This document shows, piece after piece, positions 1 through 11,391 of a stretch of DNA of 64,000 nucleotides. The position numbers and the translations under genes are program-made. The notes under the pieces were generated by a model. That model did not search any database. It was not told where the DNA came from and saw only the letters and a list, made by a program, of their open reading frames with translations. The stretch lies in assembly GCA_019454045.1 (NCBI GenBank), contig SKCR01033449.1, forward strand, positions 1 to 64,000. Reading direction: 5' to 3'. The stretch comes from Zanthoxylum bungeanum (taxonomy: Eukaryota > Streptophyta > Magnoliopsida > Sapindales > Rutaceae). Each line of letters starts with the position of its first letter. Position 1 is the stretch's first letter.

Positions 1-830
1 GAAAGTAGCTTCGCCATCTTATATCTCATTAAACCATGCCATTTTACCCTTTGCTACATGTTTCAGCCCATGTGCCAGCCTGCATTCCAACTGCTCCTAA
101 GCGATAGCGTATGCCAGAGGATAAGCTGGTGACCCGCTTCTGTCACATCAACCTCTTGGAAGGCTCAAACTTCCATGAAGGGATTATGTCACTTATACAT
201 AAGTATAAGATTCAACAACCCCGACCTAGGCGTCCGGGTCAAATATTAGTCCTCGGGTCAGTCCGTCAAAACAAGTAAAATCCTTCATTGTATCCACTAG
301 CAGGTCGGGTTGGTATGCCGAGACTCACGGTGCTTGGTTTGACTTCCTCTCATTTTCTCAAACTGGTCTAATCTGCTGAGTCGATTCTGATTTCAGAGGC
401 TGACACAAGGCTTTGAATGCAGAGTCTGATGTCGAGACTGCTCTGAGAGTCCGATGATGGGCCAAACCTGACCACATCGGGTCAATCTTCACAAATGTTC
501 ATGTGTTGTCGAGTCTGATACTTTCTTATCAAGTCGGGTCGGTCTTCACACATTGATATCTCAACTCTGCCTTCGAGTTGACCTTTTACACCTCGGGCCC
601 AAGCCTTTCTACCTGACCTCATCCTTATGATGACCATGGGCTTTTGTCTTGTCAAGTGTAAAACCCACTTTACCCTTCCTTGGGATTCTAACTTCTTGGC
701 AGTAAGGGAATGAACCCTCCTTGTGCCAACACACAATAATAGGACCTCGATGTGAAGTAACCAAGACCTGAGCTGATGCAATAACTTGGCCACAAGAGAA
801 AGATCTGTCTTTATGCCACTCAACACTTTG

Positions 831-1010
831 CCATTGGGAGAAAATCTGACCCCATGCCAACAAAGATTATAAAGCCTCGGTGAGACGTAACCCGACCTCG
901 AGAAACAATAAACATTTATCCATATGGGAGAAACTCTGACCCAATGCCAAAAAACATGATAAGGCCTCGGAGGGATATAACCTGAGCCCGAGCCATAAAA
1001 CTTCTTTCCA
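831..1010. repeat. Two imperfect 90-bp tandem repeats
   Basis: The phrase gggagaaa.tctgaccc recurs at 836 and 926, each followed by a similar ataa.gcctcgg block, giving a 90-bp period. A weaker partial copy may precede it near 790. It lies inside the Gypsy remnant and is noncoding. Confidence 0.6.
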
Positions 1011-1397
1011 ATACTTAACCGCGATGGAAGATTTTCAACCTTCGGAAATCACCATGGAGACTGGAAATAGCGTCTCACTTCACGTCATCCATTAAAAACA
1101 AAATCAAGATAAAAAATGATGGTGACTTAGCAAATACCCCATACCGACCAAAAAGAAAAAAAAAAGCCTGAGATAACATCCTGCCCCATGCCACCCAAAA
1201 CAACAATTTGAACCTTATTGTTCAATGTCCCGGCCAACCGAATTATAGATCGAAGGGAAAACCAATAGCCATGAGACTCTCCCTATGTTAAGCAGGCCTC
1301 AGAGTCTGCAAACGCCACGGAGACCCTTGGGCCTTCCCTGTGCTATGCTCATATGGATCCAAGTGGGTTGGCTAGACGCCACATGTGTATTCTTCCT

Positions 1398-1735
1398 CCC
1401 CGTTATTGGCATTACCGAGGTTACATAATGGGATAGCCAAAGTTATGAGGGTATTCCTCATCCCGTTAACGGCATACCCGAGGTTACATAATGGGATAGC
1501 CAAAGCTACGGGGCATTGTCCCTCCCCGTTAATGACATACCTAAGGTTACACAATATGATAACCAGAGCTACGGGGATATTTTCCCTCCCCGTGATCGGC
1601 ATACCCAAGTTTACACAATGGGATAGCCAAAGCTATGATGGCATTCTCTCTCCCCGTGATCGACATATCCAATGATACATGATGGGATTGCCATAGCTAT
1701 ATGGGCATTCTCCTTCCCTGTGATCGGCATACCCG
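1398..1735. repeat. 63-64 bp tandem repeat, about 5.3 copies
   Basis: The ccccgt core recurs with its G at 1402, 1465, 1528, 1592, 1656 and 1720, and most units contain ggttaca.aatgggatagccaaagct. Spacing is 63, 63, 64, 64 and 64 bp. Open frames on both strands here are a by-product of the repeat. Confidence 0.9.
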
Positions 1736-2174
1736 ATACTACAAATGCCACAGAGGCTCGTACGCTTAAGCTTTTCAAAAGTGCAAGTAATTGGGTTGTG
1801 ACGCTCCACTCTGAGGGTTTGATAATGACACAACGGATTGGTATGCCACGGGGTGTTCTTGCTTTTCCAACATGTCCCACACCCCTTGATGTACCCCGAT
1901 CACGAGTATATCTCAAGAATATTAAACATGTCTTTCCCATCCAAATAAAAACAAGAAAGATGAACAAGTTTTTATTTAAATGGGAAAGTCTTATTCATAT
2001 TCAATGGATCTATTGCCCTTCTTATAACTCTTTGTTGGTCATTATAAGAGAGGCTCTATTGAAAATATCCCCTCAGCACCTCAACATTCCAGGGCTTCTT
2101 GATCCGGGCACTCCCGGCCGTTTGCTCAAACTGATAGGTGCCTGACCCGGTGACATTACTACTAGTGTTACCTC

Positions 2175-2311
2175 ATCCTAATGACCTTATGATCAACATA
2201 CTCGTTGAGGTAGCCGTTCCTCACCAGGTCCTCCATCTACTTTTGCAGGTCCTTGCATCACCTCCTGGCATATCCCCTTACCTTATGGTGCAAACAATAA
2301 GCCTTGTTGTT
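2175..2311 (-). pseudogene. Gypsy gag fragment with CCHC-like knuckle
   Basis: One minus-strand frame contains a YCLHHK start, then a CKDLQK segment and a RNGYLNEYV end. This is the order typical of the C-terminal part of plant Ty3/Gypsy gag (YCxxH, later EC or DC, then a GYL.E.V tail). Two in-frame stops interrupt it. It is short and decayed and cannot make a protein. Confidence 0.6.
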
Positions 2312-2345
2312 TCTCTTCTCATTTGGAAACTTTCTTGAGTCAGGC

Positions 2346-2799
2346 TCAGTCGATAGATTTTTATCCTAGTGTAGGTCCTGGTGATTAAGACTTCTTGGGG
2401 GCCAAAAAACCACCAACAAATATCGTGGGTCTTATTGTAACTAGTTTATTTGAATACAAACGTATACACATATTTTTCTACAATGTCCTACATTTCGTGT
2501 CATTTCTCGGGCCCTACTCAATTTGTCTTAGGTGTGATCAAGTCCTGATTATAAAATATTACTAGACTAATTGTAATAAAAAACAAAGTTGAAAAAGTAT
2601 ATATACAATATATAAACTAATGTGAATCTATCCAATCATCTTCTCTTGGTGTCCGTCCATTTTGGTAAACCCCACCTTCTATCATCATATAACAAGCTAA
2701 ATATGAAATTTAATATATATATATATATATAATGGTTTCCTTTTCCTCTATCTCTATCCATAATTCTGAGGGTGAGATTCATTTTTTGTCTGGGTGAAA
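2346..2799. other. Spacer and 5' flank of the MYB gene, with TA microsatellite
   Basis: AT-rich noncoding DNA between the Gypsy remnant and the MYB start codon. It contains an (AT)n microsatellite at about 2712-2732 and the 5' leader of the gene. No other gene is visible. Confidence 0.6.
2598..2606 (+). promoter_or_regulatory. Candidate TATA box of the MYB gene
   Basis: tatatatac lies about 195 bp upstream of the MYB start codon, a plausible distance for a plant TATA box with a leader. The (AT)n run at 2712-2732 is a closer alternative. The region is so AT-rich that a chance match is quite possible. Confidence 0.3.
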
Positions 2800-3771
2800 A
2801 TGGGCAGAAAGTGCTCACATTGTGGGAATATAGGCCACAATTCGAGGACCTGCACCACTTACTCTTACGAGCAGCAGACCATTGGAGGAGGAGGACTTAG
2901 GCTTTTTGGATTCCAACTTGACATTTCTTCTTCTGTTTCCAGCAGCTTGTTGAAGAAGAGCTTTAGCATGGATTGCTTGTCCTCCACGGTACCCTCTTCA
3001 TCTTCTTCCTCCTCCTCTCTAGTTTCCATTGATGAAGATAATAAAACTGTCGTCGGCTATCTATCTGATCATAGTCTCATGCCTCCAACTCATCATCATC
3101 AAGAAAGAAAGAAAGGTATATGTGTGTGTATATATATATGGTATATGAGTTTTTTAATCATAATACTGATTTTAGTTTTGGAGAAATGGATAAGACATGA
3201 TAAAATCACCATTAAAATGACATGTTATTTTGATGATAATTTTATCCTGATTTAGCCTCTTTGGCATTTTTCTTGTTTTAGTGTTTGTATGAATGAATGA
3301 CCGATTTAACTAACAGGAGCTCCATGGACGGAAGAGGAGCATCGGAGATTTTTATTGGGACTAGAGAAGCTAGGGAAGGGTGACTGGAGGGGAATTTCTA
3401 GAAACTTCGTGAGTACAAGAACACCAACCCAAGTTGCAAGTCATGCTCAAAAGTATTTTCTTCGACAGCAGCTGGCTGCTAATAACAATAAGAAGAGACG
3501 TACTAGCCTCTTCGATATGACTGTTCATCAAGTTATTAGTGGTTCCGATTGCAAGCAGGAGCAGCAGCCAGATCATCAATCTGCAGGAAATAATCCAATA
3601 ATGGTGCCCAGTACTTGGCCGGTCCATGGATTGATTGATTCCCAGCTGCTGCCTAATCCTTCATCTTCAAAGCCATTAATGTCTGATCTAGAGCTCACAC
3701 TTGCCACTCCTAATTCTATGGATCAAGAAAATAAATCTTCACCTAAATCCCTCCTTATTAGGGTTCCCTGA
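2800..3771 (+). CDS. Single-repeat MYB transcription factor (CCHC knuckle, SHAQKYF class)
   Basis: Two exons, 2800-3115 and 3317-3771, join in phase to 256 codons. The protein starts [18 protein letters not shown], a CX2CX4HX4C zinc knuckle at residues 5-18. Next come RLFGFQLD (the R/KLFGVxL motif of this subfamily), an FSMDCL segment, a serine run, GYLSDH, and a basic lead-in to one MYB repeat beginning APWTEEEH at about 107. The repeat ends in [10 protein letters not shown], the hallmark of MYB-related factors binding I-box or TATCCA-type sites. A DLELTLA segment near the C-terminus fits an LxLxL EAR repression motif. Members such as MYBS3/KUA1 are nuclear regulators of sugar response, cell expansion or leaf senescence. 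Length and order fit the short members of the group. The ATG at 2800 begins exactly at the conserved MGR. No stop or frameshift is present, so the gene looks functional. Confidence 0.93.
3116..3316 (+). other. Intron of the MYB gene
   Basis: 201 bp, starting gtata and ending aacag. It is AT-rich with a (tg)n/(ta)n microsatellite near 3120-3140. It splits a glycine codon (phase 1) immediately before the MYB repeat. Reading through it breaks the protein, while removing it restores the conserved [11 protein letters not shown] junction. Confidence 0.92.
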
Positions 3772-3851
3772 CAACAGATTATTTGAGCTGAGAAATATCA
3801 ATGACAAAAACCTACCCTTTTTGTTAATTTATAATTATAATTTTTTTCCTC

Positions 3852-3857
3852 AATAAA
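3852..3857 (+). terminator. Candidate polyadenylation signal of the MYB gene
   Basis: aataaa lies 81 bp after the MYB stop codon in an AT-rich 3' region, a usual distance in plants. Confidence 0.5.
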
Positions 3858-5370
3858 ATTATTTCGTTACTGACTATTTGTTTACTGCAGTTAAAAGTAT
3901 GAGTATGGATCATTCGTGTTCTCCAAGGATGATTATTTTGCAAAATGTGTACATGTTATTATAGGTTATGGATGTGTGGGTTGATTGATTATTTAGCCTT
4001 AAATTAATTAAAGAAGTGACAACTTCTTCATATCATGTACAAGGAACATTATATAATAAAAATAATAATAAGAGAGAGAATTATATACAATATATGGCAT
4101 CATTCTGACCTCCACTTCCAATATTATCCAATCTTTCATATTACCCACTTTTATGTCTTCTTAATTATTATTCTAAAATGAATGCCTTGAAACATATATG
4201 GATATTTAATTTGGCAAATTAATGGGCTAACTGAAATTCCACATCTTCCATCATTTCTTCTTATTTTTAAATATTTAGATATAGTATTGGTATGTTATAT
4301 CTAAACTAATGGTATATGTATTCTGACTCGTCACATAGCTGTTATAGTATCAATGTCTAACTTTATTAAAGAAAATTAGAAACAAACTCATAAAAAGCTC
4401 CAATTTCATTTTACCATTTCTTATTTTTAAACAAGACTACAACATAGATTTCATCAAATCTTTACCATATTAAAATCTCTGCAGTCTCCTTTTACAAACG
4501 AACATGCATTGCTTTCACTATTTTTGTTTTCATTTTCATTTTTCTTTGTTTTATATAAAATATAATAAATGGTCCCTGCCTTGTGTGGTTGATTACAAAT
4601 ATTGTAGACGAAATAAGGTGCACTTTTACATGAAAATAAAAGAACAACACAACAACATGCGTATTAATTTCGTGAATAACTACATCAAAATAGACAATAC
4701 ACATTTTGTCGTCATATTAAGGACGGGGGACCATGCTATTTCTTACATCGTGCTGCAACCAGGATCATGAATTTTAAATTTTTTGTTTTCTGGGGAGGCA
4801 GAATTTTATTTTAAGAGTGATTAATTTTTTTAATTACATAATATTATTAGGCTAAATATTTTACTATTTTTTTTAAAGAAAATAAAAAAATTTATAGGAT
4901 CGTCATAGGATTTAAGCATGAAACAACTCACTCCTAGTGCCGTCAATGATCTTAACTAAATTATTAATAACAGCTTTGGTTATTTAGATTTTTATTTTTA
5001 TTTTGGCTCAGATTGTCAGCAGCAGAGACTAATTGTTATTATTATTGAGTCAAATTTATTGAATCAGCAGGACATTTATATATATGTCAAAACCGAACAT
5101 ATGATAAAATTTCACGATGGAAACTGGTAATTTTTTACAAACAATGAATCGAATATTCAAAGTCTAAGCTTGCTACATTGGAATAAGCATGGACACTTGA
5201 GACTTGACTTCTAAAAAATGTTATATTATCATAAAATCTGACAACAATTCCTGGACTTTTTTTTTGCCCCACGGTTCACATGTTCTGCATTCTTTTCTCT
5301 AACTCTAATTAAAGTCAATATAGTAAATTTTCAATGAATTCACATAGTCATTTGGAAGCCAAGTCCTAGA
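3858..5370. other. AT-rich intergenic spacer
   Basis: Downstream of the MYB gene. I see only AT-rich sequence, short (aat)n and (ag)n stretches near 4056-4080, and a 88-codon open frame at 4504-4770 with no recognisable content. Nothing here supports a gene. Confidence 0.6.
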
Positions 5371-5508
5371 GTTTAGACCTTTTTAGAGCATGTTTAGTAT
5401 TGAGTTGCATTGTTAAATACGTGATTATTAAGAAATCAAGTTTAGACTTTTTTAGAGCATGTTTAGTATTGAGTTGCATTGTTAGATAAGTGATTATTAA
5501 GAAATCAA
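5371..5508. repeat. 69-bp tandem duplication
   Basis: 5371-5439 and 5440-5508 are near-identical, both starting gtttagac.t and ending gaaatcaa, with only a few differences by eye. They lie directly before the CACTA end. Confidence 0.9.
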
Positions 5509-5518
5509 TCACTAAAAT

Positions 5519-6290
5519 CACTACGTGAAAACAGGTCTATCTTGACAGATAATTCATGACAGTTTATGAGAACAAAATCATTATATCACATATTCTGATA
5601 AACTAATAACGGATTATTTTCAGTCAGGAAATTCATGACGAACTTATGATAAAATATTATTTATCACGGATGTTTGTGATAAAATTATGATAGAATATAT
5701 TCTATGACGAATTTTTATGACGGTTATATGATAAATATTTTCTATCACGAAAGTTTGTAATGGTTTTATGACATAAACTTTATGACGGATTTATGATAGA
5801 ATTATATCTATCATAAATTTTTTTTTTTAAAAAAAAAAATTTGAACATATGTGCGATTGGGATTCGAACATTTGACTTTTTGGACCATAAATGTATTTTT
5901 CTTATAGCTTTACCATTGGGCCAAAAATGTTACTTCAATTTGTTAATGTAATTTATTATAAATAAAGATAATTTAATATTTCAATTTTAGGAGCCAAATA
6001 ATGAAACCCTAAAATCTGAATAAAATCAAAATTCACGCCCATTTCGTTTCTTCTTCAGCAATATCAAGCAAAAACCCTATTTTCATTTTTTCTTCAGCAA
6101 CATCAAACACAAACCATTCTTCATAAACTGTCTTTGCTTTACTTGCTTGACCCAAAGTGTTAGTCTTTCCTTTAAACTAGTACTCGTATTTCAGTCTTTG
6201 AAAATAGGACTTTATCACCAATGAATTCCTTCTCTTCTGAACTTGGAGTTCAGTTTGGAACATGTTTCCCTTCAAGCATTATCAAGTAAC
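5519..6290 (+). mobile_element. CACTA (En/Spm-type) transposon end
   Basis: The sequence opens with CACTACGTGAAAAC, matching the CACTA terminal motif. About 300 bp follow of subterminal repeats in which variants of ttatgacgg, ttatgata and tatcacga recur on both strands. From 5850 comes a segment (gggattcgaac ... taccattgggcc) of a kind often seen inside plant CACTA elements, then ordinary AT-rich DNA. No transposase is visible and no matching TAGTG end with the same 3-bp flank (aat) was found, so the element is partial. The right limit is an estimate. Confidence 0.65.
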
Positions 6291-7890
6291 AATTATACCT
6301 AAGAGGGGGTAAATTGGGTAATTAAAAAATTAATGCGAAATTATAAATCTTAGCAATTTTAAGCTTTCAAGCATTATTAACAATTATGAAACACAATATT
6401 GATTCAAAATAAATTTTCACAATCTAAAATTATGGGAAGACAGATACTACACTGATTTTACAGTAATTTGGCCCAATCACTTGCCTACATCCACCCTCTC
6501 CAAGCTCCCTTGAAAGTTCTACTAAGCTCAATAATTTTTACAACCGAGAAGTCTTTGATCCAAGGCTCCTCTCTAACCTTTACACAAATCCACCCTTGAA
6601 AGTACACACCACTCACATAAGGGATTTCACACAAGTGCTTGAAAAATAAACAAGTTTACAACACTATTTGGGAACTCACTAAAGATTGCAAAGATTGAAT
6701 GTGAGTGTATTACCCAATGTTTATGAATATGTATGTAATGAGATTATGAAAATGATGAGAATGAAATGATCAATAGGATTTTATATTCTCCCTGTTTGCG
6801 CTTCTAATAAAATATTCAAAAGGTGTAAGAACTAAGCAAAAATAGGATAGGATGTCTATTTATAGTGAAAAATTCGAGCAGACCTAACTTTATGCCTTGA
6901 GACCTGTATGGCGGTTTACAGGGTCTGGTATGCCCATGTTTTAGTTCAACGGCTATTGAATCATTAACGTTGAGCACTAAATACGTCTAACAACCAAATT
7001 ATTGATCGGTTTAGACACCGGTATGGAATCATGTCGGTTCCAGATATCATGTAAGAAATTCAGGTTCACCGGTATGGAGATCGGTATGGTGAATACTAGT
7101 TCCAGAGAGCATGTTAATCTTTAGGTAGACCGGTATGAAGACCGATATAGTTCATACTGGTTCCAAAAGTTGTACAATCAATTATGAAAACCGATATGGA
7201 GACCAGTAGCAAAGTGGTATGAGACATTGGTATGCTGCTATCAGGGACTTGTATGCCAGTCTTAATACATAAAATTCAGAAATACAGTTCAAAATATTTA
7301 TGTACTTGACCCTAAGACTTATACGACATGCATGAATCTTATGAGCATAGAAATACTTGAATATAAACTCACTTACATTAAGAGTCTCAAACTATGAGAT
7401 TTTGCATTTCCATTACTTTATTGAGCTTGTTTTTATGTATATTTTGCTTCGAATTCTTTTTATGTTGTATTGCGAATGTGCGTCGAAATCATTGAGTGTT
7501 GCATCATCAAAATCGTTCATTGAGTATTATGTCGCTTATAATCTCCCTCTTTTTTATTATGGCAACCTTAAGAACTTAATAGCTCATTTTTCTTCAAATA
7601 AGTTGTCGAAACTTGCGAGATAGCTCCCCCACAAAACTTGACTGCACACTTAAACAAACATATTAGCACAATTTTCTCCCCCTCAATACGAGGGTTGGGA
7701 TAACGCACAAGTTTTATCCATATTTGTTTTTCTCCTCCTTTGCCATTAGCAAAAAGAATGGAGAAGTAATTATATGTAAACAGATTTTTAATAGGGTTAA
7801 TAAGCATGCACAAGTAGTCATTGAAATCAATAACATCCATGCATTTCATTTCAAGACAAAAATGAGTGAATACCTAGATATTGAAAATAA
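6290..7890 (-). mobile_element. SIRE/Maximus-like Copia remnant (LTR and polypurine region)
   Basis: On the minus strand, 7849 to 7568 reads as the end of a Copia region with the repeated purine blocks aaggaggagaa, gagggggagaa and gtgggggagct, typical just before the 3' LTR of SIRE/Maximus elements. A further tract (agagggagat, near 7545-7556) may be the true LTR border. The LTR-like part (about 6290-7543) has a TATA motif ctataaatag on the minus strand at 6856-6865 and diverged ccggtatgga repeats. The 93-codon minus-strand frame is probably the decayed tail of the polyprotein. Exact ends and target duplications were not found. Confidence 0.55.
7010..7260. repeat. Diverged repeats around a ccggtatgga core
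   Basis: Within the SIRE-like LTR, variants of ccggtatgga.at and ggttccaga recur every 50-70 bp, at least four times. The copies differ too much to set exact unit borders. Confidence 0.5.
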
Positions 7891-7891
7891 T

Positions 7892-8398
7892 TGTAACATC
7901 CCCAATGAAGAGAGGAAGCATGAGATCATCCATTCTTGTCTTTGCTCCTCTCATTTTTGGGCTTGAAAGATAGATGAATGAATAGTGGCTAATGAAGATG
8001 GCTGATTTTTTGTAATGAAATGAGTGGCTAAGGTTGTGCCACATCCCTCAATTATAGGCCATTCTTGAAATTTATTATAGTATCTACGGTAATCATGATG
8101 TTTGACTTACTTACGCTTCGAATTTGGAAAAATATCCAACGTGGAAGTTATAGGTCTCGATCTTTTCTTTCCGACGATATAAAATTTATAACAATCGGAG
8201 ATCATATGAAAATATTATTGCCCAAATACTAAGAGATATCGAGAGTATAACCGGAAATAAATTTCATATCGAGACTGCAAGGGATTTATCAAACGTCTGT
8301 AATGTAATTCTACTAGCACATACATGCTTGAACATGATTTATATCATGTATTATGCCATCTACAATATAGTAGTCGTCGAAATTACAGGGGTTTTACA
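7892..8398 (-). mobile_element. Chromovirus-type Gypsy LTR (507 bp)
   Basis: Bounded by TGTAACATCC on the left and GGTTTTACA on the right, so the ends are inverted TGTAA/TTACA. On the minus strand it directly follows a polypurine tract and is therefore a 3' LTR of a minus-strand element. No 5-bp duplication could be confirmed, because the mate is not certain. Confidence 0.65.
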
Positions 8399-8440
8399 TC
8401 TTCTCCCCCCTTAAATAGGATTCGTCCTCGAATCCCCTTT
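8399..8440 (-). other. Polypurine tract and end of chromovirus polyprotein
   Basis: On the minus strand the sequence reads ttcgaggacgaatcc, then taaggggggagaagatg, then the LTR. This closely matches the end of Tekay/Reina-type Gypsy elements, where a 'gaggacgaa' coding end is followed by a G-rich tract. It fixes element orientation as minus. Confidence 0.7.
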
Positions 8441-11391
8441 AGGTTGAAACCACAAGTCGCCGGATTCACACTCTATTTCCTAGGCCAATAATTTCAACTG
8501 ATTGCACGCTCATAACCAACCTTGCTTCATCAACTATATCACATTACTTTCCGACGGTCTCTCATACGCTGTCAGTATATCAAATGACGATGTGATCATC
8601 ATACTGGACCTTATATACCATGACTTAGAAATCACAACTTACTACTTGGCTAGTAAATATATGTACTCTTCATCTTACCTTAACATCTGATTTTTATATA
8701 TAATACCTTTTTCCATGCTCGCACATATTACACCGAAGTCTGTGAGCTTTAGTGACTAATCCCTCGAATTCTTGACTGAGAGGTAATTCTTCGTTCTCAT
8801 TCCATGAAATTTCTATTGAGCACACTATATAATCATCATGCTACAACTATCTCTATACATCAAAGAAACCTTATTTCTAGACCTCTAATTATGCTCAACA
8901 TTCTCTGACTAGATTATCCGCGTGAGCTATGAGTTCTAAATCCGATACTATATACATGACATGTTGTCCTATACATTTTAGTTCTTTCTTGCTTAAAACC
9001 TTTTATATCTCTTGCCATGAGCACACTAATTCTTAAATATCACTTGGGATTTCTGTTACACTTCACGTTTAACGTATCACTATTCTACTTGTGCTTCAAC
9101 CAATGATTTTTGTTCCTCCTGACTTTTAGTATACCTCGGGTTCTTCTTAGTTGGTACATCTGAGTCGCTAGAAATACTAGTGTTCTCTATAGTTAGTCTT
9201 TTTCATATCATGCTTCCATTCTGGGATAACTATCTACAAAAGTAATCCTTGTCACTATTAGAAAAGTTCGTACTTGATACTCTCTTAGTTCTACATGCGA
9301 TCTGATCCTAGCCTTCTTCCTCTTAACTTAATTATCTAACTCTATATTTTCTTCTCGCTAAACTCCAACTGCTTATCAATTTTATCCTTCAAGCTCTTCT
9401 ATCTCTGCCTACCTGTGGGGCTTAGTGCTTCGCAGTTCATGGTTAAATTTTTCATATACCTCTAGCTTACTATTAACATCAACGTTGGCGATGCAGTTCT
9501 GGTTAATGTTCATACTCTTTAAATTTGTTGCTACTATAGATCTAGTTAACCACCAATTACACTGACTTGTTCTCTTTGCATAGTTGCACTCCATAATATT
9601 CCACTTTCAATGACTCTCATAGTCTGATTTTAGGTATTGTCATGGTCTCAATAATATTCGTATACAAACACCTAAGGGCTCGTTGTTATATATCCCACAA
9701 TATATTCTGTTGATACCATTATTCTTCAATTCCTAAATGGAAAAGTATGTTGCTATAGGTCCTAGTCATGTCTAATGTCGCCACTCGCGTATTCTTATCA
9801 TTGCTTCACTAATACTCCTTCATTTTCATCATTTTATCTTGACAGTTCCTTCTTTAAATCATTTTCTTAGAGTCATTTTTCATATTCTCTTCCGCTCTTA
9901 TACAATATCTGAGGTTCCCGTGTTTCATGTCTCATTCTTCTTATCCGAAGGATATCATCTTTTAAATGTCTCTTATCCTATCTTATAGGATACTATACTA
10001 CACCATGGATTCATTTATTTCTGGAAACATCTTTAGAATGAACATTAAGGTCCCATTCTTACTACTGTTTTCTAACGAGGGTTGGGAGGGTGGGGTTGGT
10101 CCTGAAGTCTTTTTCGATTATGGTGGTCTCTCTAGCTTTGCATGCTGCAATAGCATATGCTACTCGTTTATAATCCTTGGATTCCCTTATTTACATATTT
10201 GGTATTGGTTTCCCACACTAAGGTACTACTACCATGAACTAGATGAATTACCTCTTTCAACTCTACTCCTGATTTATTTCCAACTTTTTGTCATACTATC
10301 CCTTACTGAGAACCTCCTTCAAGTTTATGCTATCTCAAAATACTACCATACTCCCCATGTTAATCCTTCTACTTATCTCAGTTTTTTAAACCTCTAAAGT
10401 CAATACTTCTCTGGAAGCTCCACATTTTATGACAAGTTATGGTATCATTACTGAACCTTCGGTTTATGTGTTGCTCTCTTACTAATTTGTTCATCTCTAG
10501 TTATGGTAGGAAGCTCTTTATAAGTCGTATATCTTACTTATGGGGGTCGTTATATGCGTATGCATTACTTACTTTGGTTCGTTATTCTTTTGAGCCTTTA
10601 CTTGCTTGAAGGCTATCAATTCTACAATAAGATAGGTTATCACTTTTAGATTTGGCTAGTCTTACTGTGAATTTAGATTACTGTATCTCATATAGAGTAT
10701 TACTATCATGTGATTCTTATCCAGGTTCTTTTGAACCTCTTGGTTTGGCTATCTTGTTGTTTCGTGACTTGTCTATCCTGTCAGATACTCTCATTTACTT
10801 GTTCAAATCCTTACTGGGGCTCTACGTTAAAGGGTGAATACATGCTTCACATAGAGATATGAGAATACACATTACTGTTAATTGTCTAAGCTCAATGATG
10901 GTATGGTTAGGTGTCTATATATTTACTAGAGTAGAGGCTGTTGGAAAGAAGAATCATCATTTGTTTTGTTGGAATCTACATTGACTGCTTTATGTCTTAA
11001 GATTCCATAACTTTTATCAGCCATCCTGAGGTCTCCATTTACTTTACTGTCCTTAAGCTACGTATATATGTTACTATATATATTGAACTTCCTTGTTACT
11101 TTTCGCATCCTTCTATATTATTTATTTCAACAACCTAGCTCTTGGCTCTAAGATGTACTACCAAGGCCAGTGGTGGTTCATTTTTATTGGAGTTTTGCTT
11201 TTGCTGAAGGCTTTAGCTACTTCGCCTAACCTATAATCTGTACTGATCGCTTTTTGCTAACTTATATGTGTCTTCAATCTAGTGAGTCTATTTCTTAGAT
11301 CCATACGAGTTTTTACTACGTTCGGTTCTTCCATTAGTACTGCATACCTCGTGATGACTTGCCTAGATTCTTGAATCATGATAGGTGATAG
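8441..11391 (-). other. Pyrimidine-rich decayed interior, probably Gypsy pol
   Basis: About 3 kb without a credible gene. The plus strand is rich in T and C. Its position between a 3' LTR with polypurine tract (8399-8440) and a minus-strand primer site (15943-15954) suggests a decayed minus-strand pol region. I could not recognise protease, RT, RNase H or integrase motifs by eye. Open frames at 8502-8690, 9966-10397 and 10652-10837 lie on the opposite strand and have no known content. Confidence 0.35.

Larger units (their letters stand above)
1..2345 (-). mobile_element. Decayed Gypsy (Tat/Ogre-like) remnant, gag end plus 3' repeat region
   Basis: Read on the minus strand, a broken gag zinc-knuckle segment (about 2311 to 2175) is followed by noncoding sequence with two sets of tandem repeats (1398-1735 and 831-1010). 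Gag followed directly by repeats, with no protease, RT or integrase signal, resembles the non-autonomous elements Gyp-A and Gyp-B further right. Members of the Tat/Ogre lineage are known to carry variable tandem repeats in the 3' untranslated region. No LTR ends were found and the element probably continues past the left edge. Lineage assignment is inference. Confidence 0.5.

Noticed and set aside
1385..2145. Overlapping plus and minus frames of 96-157 codons
   Set aside because: Caused by the 63-64 bp tandem repeat and adjacent noncoding Gypsy sequence.
9966..10397. 143-codon plus-strand frame
   Set aside because: T-rich, hydrophobic by composition, no start context or motif; probably antisense to a decayed pol.
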